The position numbers and the translations under genes were made by a program. Below are positions 25,037 to 33,905 of a stretch of DNA of 64,000 nucleotides, one piece after another (within the stretch, counting starts at the first letter, position 1; each line of letters begins with the position of its first letter). This DNA comes from CANHEE01 sp043777755 (GTDB lineage Bacteria; Bacteroidota; Bacteroidia; Chitinophagales; Saprospiraceae). Location: NCBI GenBank assembly GCA_043777755.1, contig JAYWHK010000074.1, positions 9,294 to 73,293 of the forward strand. The letters run 5' to 3'. The notes under the pieces are model-generated. The model searched no databases, was not told the origin of the DNA, and saw nothing but the letters and a program-made list of their open reading frames with translations.

Positions 25037-26548
25037 ATGAAAAAATCAATTTTATTCTTTTTATTACTAAGTTCTATTACACTTTTAGCACAAACTGATA
25101 CGAAAAGAGATTATCAATGGCTAATTGGTTATAGTAGTAAGAATAATGGTACGGGTATAGACAGTGTATGGGGCAATAGTATTATTAATTTTAACTTTAA
25201 ACCAGCCAAATCCTATTTTCAGTATACTGATATGTATTTTCGTAGTAATATAGCATCGATTTCAGATACATCAGGTAAATTATTATTCTATACGAATGGT
25301 ATTTACATTGCAGATAAAACGCACCAACCTATGAAAAATGGAGAAGGACTTAACCCTGGAAAAGATTCAGAAAACGAAAAGAAATACGGCTCTATCAATG
25401 CTGGTGGTTCTATTATTTTGCCCAAACCTAAAAGTAATAACTTATACTATTTAATTCATTCTTCTATTATTTTAGATATAGTTGGAGAGTTTGGTGAGTA
25501 TAAAGGTGAAAATCTTTACTACAGCCTTGTTGATATGAGTAAAAATGATAGGAAAGGTGAAGTAATAGAAAAAAATCAAAAGTTATTAGGTAAATTTATT
25601 GACCCTGGGAAAATTACTGCCTGTCGGCATGGGAATGGCGAGGATTGGTGGATTATTGTAGCTGATTTTGATACTAAAAATTACAATATTTTTTTATTAT
25701 CATTCGATGGGATAAAACTTATAGAAAAACAAACTTTTCCTCAAGGTGCTAATGGAGGATTAGGGCAAGCAGTATTTTCTCCTGATGGCACTAAATATAC
25801 TCGTTTTAATGGTTATATAATTCATGGAGGTATTTACGCGGATGTATTTGATTTTGATAGATGTAGTGGGAAATTGAGCAATCAACAGCATTGGCAATAC
25901 AAAACAGATACCATGTATGCTGGCGGTATTGCCATATCGCCAAACTCTAAATATCTTTACGTGTCTGCCTATTCCAAAATATACCAATATGATTTACAAG
26001 CTGATGATGTATTTTCAACTGTAGATACCGTAGCAATTCATGATAATGTTACTTATAATGGATTTGGTACTCGTTTTTTTTTAGCACAATTAGCTCCTGA
26101 CAATAAAATATACATCACAATTCCGAGTACTTCTATTTATTATCATGTCATAGAAAACCCCGATAAAAAAGGAAAGGCTTGTAATGTTAAGCAACGAGGT
26201 TTTAAGTTACCGACTAAAAACTATACAACGATTCCGAATTTTCCGTATTTTAGATTGGGCGCAGCAGCTACACTTTGCAACAGTGTAGCCAGTGAAGAAT
26301 TGAATGAAAAAACTGATTTCAAAATTTATCCCAACCCTACATCTGACTACCTATACCTCTCTTACGACAAAGAAAAACTACAACACAGTCAGTTGATTAT
26401 CAGCGATGTACAAGGAAGAATCTTATTACAAAATGATTTACAAAATGATGAAGTAGGTGTTCAAAATTTTCCAAAAGGCATTTATTTTTTACAGATCTTA
26501 AAAGAAAATAAAGCTGTATTTAGAGAAAAGGTTGTAATTTTAGAATAA
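25037..26548 (+). CDS. Beta-propeller-like T9SS cargo protein
   Basis: 503 aa from ATG 25037 (the frame opens slightly earlier, but MKKSILFFLLLSSITLLAQ is the signal peptide). The central part (residues about 30-400) has repeated four-strand blade phrases (FSPDGTKYTRFNGY, ISPNSKYLYVSAYSKIYQYDL, LAPDNKIYITIPST), typical of WD40/lactonase-type propellers found in Bacteroidota surface proteins. The C-terminal about 75 aa are a T9SS type A sorting domain (FKIYPNPTSDYLYL...LIISDVQGRILL...GIYFLQILKENK). The role is unknown. It follows another T9SS cargo separated by a terminator hairpin. Confidence 0.9.
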   Translation: MKKSILFFLLLSSITLLAQTDTKRDYQWLIGYSSKNNGTGIDSVWGNSIINFNFKPAKSYFQYTDMYFRSNIASISDTSGKLLFYTNGIYIADKTHQPMKNGEGLNPGKDSENEKKYGSINAGGSIILPKPKSNNLYYLIHSSIILDIVGEFGEYKGENLYYSLVDMSKNDRKGEVIEKNQKLLGKFIDPGKITACRHGNGEDWWIIVADFDTKNYNIFLLSFDGIKLIEKQTFPQGANGGLGQAVFSPDGTKYTRFNGYIIHGGIYADVFDFDRCSGKLSNQQHWQYKTDTMYAGGIAISPNSKYLYVSAYSKIYQYDLQADDVFSTVDTVAIHDNVTYNGFGTRFFLAQLAPDNKIYITIPSTSIYYHVIENPDKKGKACNVKQRGFKLPTKNYTTIPNFPYFRLGAAATLCNSVASEELNEKTDFKIYPNPTSDYLYLSYDKEKLQHSQLIISDVQGRILLQNDLQNDEVGVQNFPKGIYFLQILKENKAVFREKVVILE

Positions 26549-26676
26549 AATAATATTAATTAATTTAGCCCAAATATTTATGGTAACATAGCATTGTTTT
26601 ATTTTCATTTTTCAACCATACAACCCTTTTTATTGAAAATAACTCTTTATTCATACTGTTTCTTTTAAAAAAATGA

Positions 26677-26685
26677 TAACTTTGC
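26677..26685 (+). promoter_or_regulatory. Promoter -7 element of the surA operon
   Basis: TAACTTTGC is an exact TAnnTTTGC match about 100 bp upstream of the ATG at 26784. The -33 region is weak. Confidence 0.5.
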
Positions 26686-26783
26686 AGCGCAAAATTAAGT
26701 ATTCACTACGAATAATGAAATAAATTAGCATTTAGAATGGAGCATTTTTTCATTATTTTCATCAAAATCAGGAAAAATTAACA

Positions 26784-27635
26784 ATGAGGAAATTACTTTT
26801 TTTTAGCTGCGCACTGGCTTTAATTTATTGCCAATCATGCAGTTACATAGAAGAAAAAGTTAAAAATGACAAGGTTTTAGCCAAAGTCAAAGACAAAGAA
26901 TTGAAAATGTCAGCACTCGAAGGCATGATTCCCGAAGGTATGACTTCTGAGGATAGTTCCGCTATCATCAACGCTTTTGTGTCCCGTTGGGTCAAAGACA
27001 ACCTGATGATGGTCGAAGCAGAAATGAACATTCCAAAAGATTTGGAGATTGACAAACTTGTTCGAGATTACCGTACATCGCTTATTTTGAATGCGTATCA
27101 AGAGCAATTGGTGCAAAAAAGCCTTGATACATTGGTAACTGAAGTAGAATTAAAAGATTTTTATGAAAAAAACAAAGACCAATATGAATTAGAAACGCCT
27201 TTGATTCGCTGTTATTTATTAAAAATTGGTAAAAATGCACCAAACGTCAAAGATGTTGAAAAATGGTGGGACGAAAATCGCAAAGAAGACCGTGCAAAAC
27301 TCATGGATTACGCCAGCAAATATGCTACTACTTATATGATGGTGGACAGTATGTGGTACAAAGCCGAAAGTGTTGCCGCAGAACTTCCGAAAGGTACAAT
27401 AGACTCAGAAGACCCTTCAACAGGTGAATCTACCCGTAAAGACGACCAATATTACTACTTTTTAAGGGTTTTGGGCGTTAAAAGAAAGAGAGATTATGCG
27501 CCTTTTGCATACATTCGTGACCAAGCGACAACTTTTATTTTACATCAAAGAAAACAAAAACTAATGGATGATAACCGTGAAAACCTTTTCAAAAGGGAAA
27601 TGAGTTCTAATTCTATCCAGATTTTTACACAATAA
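26784..27635 (+). CDS. SurA-like periplasmic chaperone lipoprotein without PPIase domain
   Basis: 283 aa. Lipoprotein-type signal with Cys16 or Cys19 (IYCQSC) as the anchor. The mature part resembles the N-terminal chaperone module of SurA/PpiD proteins: DKVLAKVKDKELKMSALEGMIP, a helical bundle (NAFVSRWVKDNLMMVEAE) and a VTEVELKDFYEKNKDQYELE segment. The parvulin core is not recognisable. It precedes surA by 21 bp, so the two are co-transcribed and probably act together on outer-membrane protein folding (inference). Confidence 0.82.
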   Translation: MRKLLFFSCALALIYCQSCSYIEEKVKNDKVLAKVKDKELKMSALEGMIPEGMTSEDSSAIINAFVSRWVKDNLMMVEAEMNIPKDLEIDKLVRDYRTSLILNAYQEQLVQKSLDTLVTEVELKDFYEKNKDQYELETPLIRCYLLKIGKNAPNVKDVEKWWDENRKEDRAKLMDYASKYATTYMMVDSMWYKAESVAAELPKGTIDSEDPSTGESTRKDDQYYYFLRVLGVKRKRDYAPFAYIRDQATTFILHQRKQKLMDDNRENLFKREMSSNSIQIFTQ

Positions 27636-27656
27636 GACCCATCCTATATACAATTT

Positions 27657-29015
27657 ATGAAAAAAATATTCATTACGATTTTTACCCTTTTAAACCTTAG
27701 TGTTTTTGCTCAAAAAGAGCTTTTAGATAAGATTGTTTGTACCGTTGGAGGTGAAACAATCCTTTTGTCTGAGATTGAAGACCAATACAGTTATATGAAA
27801 TCGCAGCGCAACGGCGAAGCTCCGCCCAATGCAAAGTGTATGATTTTAGACAATTTGATGCTCAATGCTTTGTTGGTGAACCAGTCAAAAGTAGATAGTG
27901 TTTTGGTGACAGACGAAGAAGTAGAAGCAGAATTGGCTACTCGTATTGACCAAATTCTGGGTCAAATGAACAATGATGTGACGCAATTTGAAAGTTATTA
28001 CGGACAAACCGTTGCGGAAGTAAAAGAATCTTTCCGTGATGATTTGCGTTCTAAAAAACAATCAGAACGTATGAGGTCGAAAATTACGGAAGGTATCAAC
28101 GTGACACCTTCAGAAGTAGAGGCTTTTTACCAAAATATTCCCCGTGATAGTTTGCCTTATTTTAATTCTGAGGTAGAAATCAGCGAAATAGTGATGATTC
28201 CAAAAGTGAACGCTGTCCAAAAGAAAATCGCTAAGGACAAACTTCTTGACATCAAAGAACGCATCAAAAAAGGCGAAAATTTTGCAGAATTGGCTACAAA
28301 ATATTCTGACGACCCTTCTTCGGGAAGACTTGGCGGTGATTTGGGCTGGGCAAAACGTGGAACTTTTGTTCCTGCGTTTGAGGCAACCGCTTACAAATTA
28401 GAGCTTCACGAGTTGTCCGACATCGTAGAAAGCGAATTTGGTTTTCACATGATAGAATTGTTGGAACGCAGAGGCAATACGATTCATACACGCCATATTT
28501 TGATAAAACCAGAAATTACAGCTGAAGACCAAGCTCAAACAAAAGCCCGTTTAGATTCTGTCCGTACGCAATTGGCGGCTGGAAAATTGAATTTTTCTCG
28601 TGCTGTAAAGGATTTTTCTGATAAAAGTGTTCAAAGCTACCATAATGATGGACGTATGGTCAATCAAGCAAGTGGAAATACATTTTATGAAACTGGTGAC
28701 CTCGACCCAGATATTTATTTTGCCATTGAAGGCATCAAAATTGGTGATTATTCAAAAGTTATTGAGTTCCGTACACCATTTGGCGAAACGCATTACCGTG
28801 TTGCTCGTTTGATTACCCGTACCGATCCGCACAAGGCAAATTTGAAACAAGATTACAATAAAATCCAACAAGCAACCATGGATATGAAAAAAAATAAATA
28901 TACCAACGATTGGTTGTTGCAAAAAGTTGGCGGCACGTATTTGACTGTTGATTCAAAACTCAAAGGACAATGCCCTAATGTCCAAAAATGGACAGGTTCA
29001 GAAAAAGGCAAATAA
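27657..29015 (+). CDS. surA: Periplasmic peptidyl-prolyl isomerase/chaperone SurA
   Basis: 452 aa, family length. Signal peptide (KKIFITIFTLLNLSVFAQ). N-terminal chaperone domain at residues about 20-165 (DKIVCTVGGETILLSEIEDQ). A first parvulin domain at about 170-275 with the classic GENFAELATKYSDDPSSGRLGGDLGW and ESEFGFHMIELLERR. A second, more degenerate parvulin-like domain follows (HTRHILIKPE...SFSRAVKDFS-like...GRMVNQASG). It escorts beta-barrel proteins to the BAM complex. It forms an operon with the chaperone-like lipoprotein gene upstream and is closed by a strong terminator. Confidence 0.95.
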   Translation: MKKIFITIFTLLNLSVFAQKELLDKIVCTVGGETILLSEIEDQYSYMKSQRNGEAPPNAKCMILDNLMLNALLVNQSKVDSVLVTDEEVEAELATRIDQILGQMNNDVTQFESYYGQTVAEVKESFRDDLRSKKQSERMRSKITEGINVTPSEVEAFYQNIPRDSLPYFNSEVEISEIVMIPKVNAVQKKIAKDKLLDIKERIKKGENFAELATKYSDDPSSGRLGGDLGWAKRGTFVPAFEATAYKLELHELSDIVESEFGFHMIELLERRGNTIHTRHILIKPEITAEDQAQTKARLDSVRTQLAAGKLNFSRAVKDFSDKSVQSYHNDGRMVNQASGNTFYETGDLDPDIYFAIEGIKIGDYSKVIEFRTPFGETHYRVARLITRTDPHKANLKQDYNKIQQATMDMKKNKYTNDWLLQKVGGTYLTVDSKLKGQCPNVQKWTGSEKGK

Positions 29016-29040
29016 GTAAAAATCTCTCAAAAATATAAAT

Positions 29041-29084
29041 AAAAGCTAAGAAATTTGGTCAGCCAAACTTCTTAGCTTTTATTT
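29041..29084 (+). terminator. Rho-independent terminator after surA
   Basis: AAAAGCTAAGAAATTTGG pairs with CCAAACTTCTTAGCTTTT around TCAG, followed by ATTTATT. Confidence 0.85.
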
Positions 29085-29120
29085 ATTCAACTTATTCAAC
29101 TTATTCAAACTCATTCAACC

Positions 29121-29759
29121 ATGTCAATTCATATAAAAACAAGTGGCATTGCTAATCTGACCGATGCCCGATATTTTGCAGCAAAAGAAGTTCAGTTTTT
29201 AGGTTTTTGTTTGGACAATGCCGATGAAAATTTTGTTCAACCCTTGGTCGTTAAAGCCATCAAAGAATGGGTAGAAGGCCCTCAGATATTGGGTGAATTT
29301 GGTATGCAAAGTACTGAGGAAATTGCCGATTCAATTGACAATATTGGTTTAAATGCAGTGCAGTTGAGCTTTTTTTCGCAAGCGAATACTGATTTTTTAA
29401 GAACAAAAACAAAAATTTTTAGAGAAATAATTGTTGAAAAAACAACAAGTGCCGCTGAAATTTGGCAAAATATTGAACATTTTGGAGCGCAAAGTGATGC
29501 GCTTTTATTAGATTTTGAAAAAAACAACATCAGCTGGACGGACATTGTGAAAAGTCAAGCGTTTTCGGTAGAACTACTCCAAAGAGCTTGTCAAAAATAC
29601 GTCGTTTTTTTGAGTTTAAAATTTTCAGCATCCCAACTCAGTGGAATTATTAGCACTTTAGAACCAGCTGGAATTTCGCTCAAAGGCGGAGAGGAAGAAA
29701 AAGTTGGCGTAAAATCTTATGACGAATTAGACGAAATTTTTGACGTTTTAGAAGAATGA
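29121..29759 (+). CDS. TrpF-like TIM-barrel protein lacking the catalytic Cys
   Basis: 212 aa. The sequence follows phosphoribosylanthranilate isomerase strand by strand: IKTSGIANLTDARYFAA corresponds to the KICGITxxxDA motif, FLGFCLDN to the GF strand, ILGEFG to VGVF, GLNAVQL to LDAVQLHG, and LLLDF to the catalytic-Asp strand. However, the Cys general base is Ser8, the substrate-binding SxRxV element is missing, VQLHG has become VQLSF, and the C-terminal DVSSGVE phosphate loop is altered to ISLKGGEEE. It is therefore a TrpF homologue that probably does not catalyse the Trp step. It overlaps the metallopeptidase gene by 4 bp (ATGA), suggesting translational coupling. Confidence 0.85.
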   Translation: MSIHIKTSGIANLTDARYFAAKEVQFLGFCLDNADENFVQPLVVKAIKEWVEGPQILGEFGMQSTEEIADSIDNIGLNAVQLSFFSQANTDFLRTKTKIFREIIVEKTTSAAEIWQNIEHFGAQSDALLLDFEKNNISWTDIVKSQAFSVELLQRACQKYVVFLSLKFSASQLSGIISTLEPAGISLKGGEEEKVGVKSYDELDEIFDVLEE

Positions 29760-30496
29760 AACCAATAATTGAAAAAATATTTGTAGAGATTGACGGTACG
29801 AAAATTCAAGTAGAAGTAATCAGAGAACGCCGTCGGAGCGTCCGTTTTTCAGTAGTCAAAGACGGTGTTAATGTTCGTATGCCCATCATGCTGACACCCG
29901 AGCAAGAGCGTGAACAATTCAAACGCTTACACGAATGGCTCAATAAAATCAATCAGAAAAAAGATAATTTTTTAGAAAAATTTGAATCCAAAACCTATCA
30001 AACAGGTGATGTTTTGGAAGTCGGTACTCGTCGCTATTATTTGGATATTTATTTAGAAGATAAAAAAAACCACTCCGCACGCATTAAAAACAATACTATT
30101 ACATTGAATTTAAGCCAACATGACAATGAAGCAAACAGAATAAAAGCCATTTCACAGTTGTTGAGTAGAGTCGTATCTGGTGATTTTTTGCCAGAAATCA
30201 GCCGTAGAGTCAAAGAATGGAACGCCATTTATTTCAAAAAAAATATAAAAAGTATAAACCTCAAATACAATCATAGCAATTGGGGTTCTTGTTCTCGTGA
30301 TGGCAATATCAACCTTTCTTCACGCCTTCTTTTTGCACCAGATGATGTAATTGACTATGTGATTGTACATGAATTGTCGCATTTGGTGGAAATGAATCAT
30401 TCTGACCGCTTCTGGAAAGTCGTGTCAGATGTAATGCCAAACTACGAAGAAAAAGAAAAATGGCTCAGTATGAACGGAAATAAATGTAATTTTTAA
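29756..30496 (+). CDS. YgjP-like (DUF45) zinc metallopeptidase
   Basis: 246 aa, no signal peptide. The N half contains RRRSVRFSVVKDGVNVRMP, the usual opening of the family. The catalytic core at about residues 160-235 has NSWGSC-type NHSNWGSCSRDGNINLSSRL and the zinc motif HELSH (His205, Glu206, His209) with a third His at NHSDRFW (His215). These cytosolic SprT/WLM-related proteases often sit beside nucleases or restriction systems; here the partner is a TrpF-like barrel protein overlapping by four bases. The substrate is unknown. Confidence 0.92.
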   Translation: MKPIIEKIFVEIDGTKIQVEVIRERRRSVRFSVVKDGVNVRMPIMLTPEQEREQFKRLHEWLNKINQKKDNFLEKFESKTYQTGDVLEVGTRRYYLDIYLEDKKNHSARIKNNTITLNLSQHDNEANRIKAISQLLSRVVSGDFLPEISRRVKEWNAIYFKKNIKSINLKYNHSNWGSCSRDGNINLSSRLLFAPDDVIDYVIVHELSHLVEMNHSDRFWKVVSDVMPNYEEKEKWLSMNGNKCNF

Positions 30497-30506
30497 AAAA
30501 AAATAG

Positions 30507-30514
30507 TAACTTTG
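30507..30514 (+). promoter_or_regulatory. Promoter -7 element of the Rpn-like gene
   Basis: TAACTTTG lies 10 bp after the metallopeptidase stop codon and about 40 bp before the ATG at 30556. Confidence 0.45.
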
Positions 30515-30555
30515 TTCAGTGAAATACTTATTTTTAAAATAATATATTGATACTT

Positions 30556-31467
30556 ATGACAATCGCTAATCCAATATATGATATAGTGTTCAAATACTTA
30601 ATGGAAGATTTGGACATTGCTAAGGGTTTGCTATCCGCTATTTTGAATGTTGAGATAACAGAACTAAGTTTTCAACCGCAAGAAACCATTAGCGAAAACA
30701 CCCAAGACACGAAGACCATTAGGGTATATAGAATTGATTTTGCTGCCATTATTAAACAAGCTGATGGGCAGACAAAAAAAGTATTGATTGAGCTACAAAA
30801 AACAAAACGTAACACAAATGCAATACGTTTTAGAAGATATTTAGGCGAAAATTATCAAAAAGAAGATACAATTATTGACATTAATGGAAAAGAAAGAAAA
30901 CGCCCATTAGAAATAATCACAATTTATTTACTTGGTTTTCAATTGAATAAAACACCAACCGCAGTGCTTTATTCAAAACCTTGTTTCCATGATTTGGTCA
31001 ATAATGAAAGTGCTGATTATGCTCATACAGAAGAATTTATCAAACTTTTGACGCACGAAAGTTATTTTATTCAAATTCCGAGATTAGTAGAACCAACTAA
31101 GACAAGAGTTGAAAGAGTATTAAGTATTTTTAACCAGACTTTTAAAAGTAGTGACGAACATTCTTTGAATTATGAATTAATAGACGATGATCCACTGTTA
31201 CAAAAAATGGTCAATCGCCTAACAAGAGCAATTGCTGACGAAGAAATGCGTAGAAAAATGAATATGGAAGACGATATTGAAAGTGATTTTGCTGACTTAC
31301 ACGATACTATCGAACAAAAAGATGAAGAAATTAAGCAAAATAAACAAGTAATAGAACAGAACAAACAAGTAATAGAACAAAATAAACAAGTAATAGAATT
31401 GAAAGAGAAGGAAAATGAAGCGTTGAAACGTCAGCTTGAAGAATACAAAAAACTTATTGGCAAATAA
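30556..31467 (+). CDS. Rpn-family PD-(D/E)XK nuclease-like protein
   Basis: 303 aa from ATG 30556 (an in-frame TTG at 30547 is less likely). The N-terminal about 220 residues match the Rpn/transposase-associated PD-(D/E)XK family: NPIYDIVFKYLMED at the start, the acidic residue in YRIDFAAII (Asp61), and IELQKTK with Glu79 and Gln81. RRYLGENY follows. Residues about 225-303 are a coiled coil with three identical heptads QNKQVIE encoded by perfect 21-bp repeats. Rpn proteins are linked to recombination-like DNA cleavage and, in some cases, phage defence. No transposase ends or insertion sequence were seen here. Confidence 0.9.
   Translation: MTIANPIYDIVFKYLMEDLDIAKGLLSAILNVEITELSFQPQETISENTQDTKTIRVYRIDFAAIIKQADGQTKKVLIELQKTKRNTNAIRFRRYLGENYQKEDTIIDINGKERKRPLEIITIYLLGFQLNKTPTAVLYSKPCFHDLVNNESADYAHTEEFIKLLTHESYFIQIPRLVEPTKTRVERVLSIFNQTFKSSDEHSLNYELIDDDPLLQKMVNRLTRAIADEEMRRKMNMEDDIESDFADLHDTIEQKDEEIKQNKQVIEQNKQVIEQNKQVIELKEKENEALKRQLEEYKKLIGK
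31336..31398 (+). repeat. 21-bp in-frame tandem repeat, three units
   Basis: Three near-identical 21-bp units encode QNKQVIE and differ only at one or two synonymous positions. They sit in the C-terminal coiled coil of the Rpn-like protein. Units are whole heptads, so slippage would change the length of the coil without frameshift. Confidence 0.9.
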
Positions 31468-31489
31468 AAATAATCTGCATATTTTTACA

Positions 31490-32302
31490 ATGATAAAAAC
31501 ACAATATTACATCGCTTACTTTTCCCTCTTCATATCCTCTTTTGCAACAGCACAAAGTAATATGAACCTTGTGAGTGCAGCCGCCGCTGCATTGGGCGGA
31601 AACAGCACAACCTTGTCATCAGAGCAAAGTATATTGGGTAATCCAGCTCTTTTTGCAAAAGACAATTACAAAACAATGTTAAGTCTTGGTGCGCAAAACC
31701 GTTTCCAACTTTCTGAACTTAACTTATTCCACGCAGGAGCTTTAATCAAAAAGAAAAATAGTGCGTTGGGCATTGCGCTTCAGTACAATGGCGTTCCTGA
31801 TTTTCAACGGTACAGCGTTGGATTGATGTATGGAAGGCGTTTATTTTCAAAGTTGGATATTGCTACACGCCTTCATTTTTCTCAATTGGATTTGAATACT
31901 TATGGCAAAAAAGGCATTGTAGATGCTGATTTAGGGCTTTATAGCGCATTAAACAAACAATTTTCGTTTGGTTTTTGGGTAAAAAACATCTTACACTCTA
32001 AAATTACAACGGTTGAAAATACAGAAACAGCACTACATTTGGGCTTTTGTTATGCACCATCTGAAAAGGTTCGTTTTTGTGCAGAAACAGAGAAATACCT
32101 TTCTCAAACTATTCGTTTCAAAGGCGGTATAGAATACAATGTTGCCAAAAGTTTTACGATTCGTGCAGGTGCGCAATCTTCCCCCATTATGCCCTCTTTT
32201 GGCTTAGGTTACAAGGCGAAAAATATCAAAATTGACATCGCTTCGAGTATTCACCCGAATTTAGGACTTGTAAATGCGGTGAATGTTGGTTATGCGTTGT
32301 AG
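31490..32302 (+). CDS. PorV/PorQ-like outer-membrane beta-barrel protein
   Basis: 270 aa from ATG 31490. The frame opens further upstream but would overlap the Rpn gene; MIKTQYYIAYFSLFISSFATAQ is a normal signal peptide. The mature protein starts with SAAAAALGGNSTTLSSEQSILGNPAL, like the PorV/PorQ/UPF0164 group (AALGGA...NPA). It continues with alternating amphipathic strands (ALGIALQYNGVPDFQRYSVGLMYGRRL) and ends in a C-terminal strand. PorV and PorQ shuttle T9SS cargo, but this protein is short, so the exact membership is uncertain. Confidence 0.75.
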   Translation: MIKTQYYIAYFSLFISSFATAQSNMNLVSAAAAALGGNSTTLSSEQSILGNPALFAKDNYKTMLSLGAQNRFQLSELNLFHAGALIKKKNSALGIALQYNGVPDFQRYSVGLMYGRRLFSKLDIATRLHFSQLDLNTYGKKGIVDADLGLYSALNKQFSFGFWVKNILHSKITTVENTETALHLGFCYAPSEKVRFCAETEKYLSQTIRFKGGIEYNVAKSFTIRAGAQSSPIMPSFGLGYKAKNIKIDIASSIHPNLGLVNAVNVGYAL

Positions 32303-32480
32303 TAGTCAAAAATCAGTCGTAAATTGTTAAAAGTCCTAAGTCAAGAAGTCTTTAAGTCGTAAGTCAGATAAACTGAAAGTCGATAAGTCAAAATACAGCC
32401 GTAAGTCTTTGATTTACAATGACTTAAATGATTTAAAGGTGCTAATTTTTTAGAGAATCAAATTAATAAAATTAAAAAAT

Positions 32481-33905
32481 ATGTCAGATTTTAAACGTTC
32501 ACTTGGGCTACTTGATGCCACTTTACTTGCTGCTGGCTCGATGGTCGGAAGCGGAATTTTCATTGTCAGTGCAGACATCACGAGAAATGTAGGCAGCGCA
32601 GGCGGCTTGATTTTAGTATGGGTTCTGACAGGCGTTATGATGATTTCTGCGGCACTAAGTTACGGAGAACTATCAGCGATGTATCCACGGGCTGGTGGTT
32701 TGTATATTTATTTGCGAGAAGCTTTTGGTGAATTGTTTGCTTTTTTATATGGATGGACGCTTTTTGTGGTCATTCAAACTGGGACGATTGCTGCCATTGG
32801 CGTTGCCTTCGGAAAATTTGCAGCTTATATTTTTCCTTTTTTAGGAGAAAAAAATTACCTTATTGGGAGTGCCGAGAGTGCGTTTAAAGTCAGTGCCGCA
32901 CAGCTCAATTCCATTGTAATGATTGTATTTTTGACTTATATCAATACAAGAGGCGTTCAAACTGGACGAATTGTACAATTGATTTTTACACTTGCAAAAG
33001 GTGCAGGATTGATTTTATTGATTCTTTGTGGTGCATTTTTAGTGCGAGAAAGTAGTTTTTGGGATGCCAATTGGAGTGATGCTTTTAATTTTCAAAAACT
33101 TCAAATGAACAATGGTTTGGTTGAAAAAACACCTATTACTGGTTGGTGGGGCATTATGTCGGCTGTTGCTATTGCAAGTGTCGGTTCTGTTTTTTCGAGT
33201 TTTGGTTGGGACAATATTACTTTTGTTGCAGGAGAAATCAAAAATCCAAAGCGCAATATAGGATTGAGTTTATTTTTGGGTGCTTCTATTGTTATAAGCA
33301 TTTATATATTAGCCAATTTGGTTTATTTACGAGTACTGCCCATTGAAGGCATTGCTTTTGCAGAAGCCGATAGGGTTGGCGTAGAAGCTACAAAAGGTAT
33401 TTTTGGCGAAAATTTCGGTGTTACGCTCATTGCTATTATCGTTATGATTTCCACTTTTGGTTGCAACAATGGATTTATCTTGACTTCTGCTCGAGTTTTT
33501 TACACTATGGCACAAGACAAACTTTTTTTCAAAGCTGCTGGCGAGCTAAATGCTGCTGGCGTACCAGCAAAAGCACTTTGGTACCAGTGTGCATGGTGTT
33601 GTGTATTGTGTTTGAGTGGTCGTTATGGTGATTTATTAGATTATGTGATTTTTGCAGTTTTGTTGTTTTATGCTTTAGCAATCTTGGCAGTTTTTCAATT
33701 GCGCCGCAAATATCCCGATGCGGAACGTCCTTACAAGGCAATTGGCTATCCCGTTATACCTATTTTATACCTTGTGCTTACACTTTGTATTTGTATTCCT
33801 TTGTTGATATATAAGCCAAACTACACTTGGCCTGGCTTGGGTTTAGTGTTATTGGGCGTACCTGTTTATTATTTTTTAATGAAAAAAGAAAATGCAAACC
33901 AATAA
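32481..33905 (+). CDS. APC-superfamily amino-acid permease
   Basis: 474 aa with about 12 hydrophobic segments. N-terminal signature LLAAGSMVGSGIFIVSADI (the GSGIF substrate-binding loop of TM1) is followed by SYGELSAMYPRAGGLYIYLREAFG, characteristic of the family. Later motifs are FSSFGWDNITFVAGEIKNPKRN (the unwound TM6 region) and CNNGFILTSARVFYTMAQD. It imports or exchanges amino acids across the inner membrane. The stop codon overlaps the following oxidase gene by 14 bp, so transported substrate and oxidase may be linked (inference). Confidence 0.93.
   Translation: MSDFKRSLGLLDATLLAAGSMVGSGIFIVSADITRNVGSAGGLILVWVLTGVMMISAALSYGELSAMYPRAGGLYIYLREAFGELFAFLYGWTLFVVIQTGTIAAIGVAFGKFAAYIFPFLGEKNYLIGSAESAFKVSAAQLNSIVMIVFLTYINTRGVQTGRIVQLIFTLAKGAGLILLILCGAFLVRESSFWDANWSDAFNFQKLQMNNGLVEKTPITGWWGIMSAVAIASVGSVFSSFGWDNITFVAGEIKNPKRNIGLSLFLGASIVISIYILANLVYLRVLPIEGIAFAEADRVGVEATKGIFGENFGVTLIAIIVMISTFGCNNGFILTSARVFYTMAQDKLFFKAAGELNAAGVPAKALWYQCAWCCVLCLSGRYGDLLDYVIFAVLLFYALAILAVFQLRRKYPDAERPYKAIGYPVIPILYLVLTLCICIPLLIYKPNYTWPGLGLVLLGVPVYYFLMKKENANQ

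Noticed and set aside
30547..31467. Rpn-like gene as part of an insertion sequence
   Set aside because: No terminal inverted repeats or target duplication were seen around it. Rpn proteins carry the transposase label by family history only.
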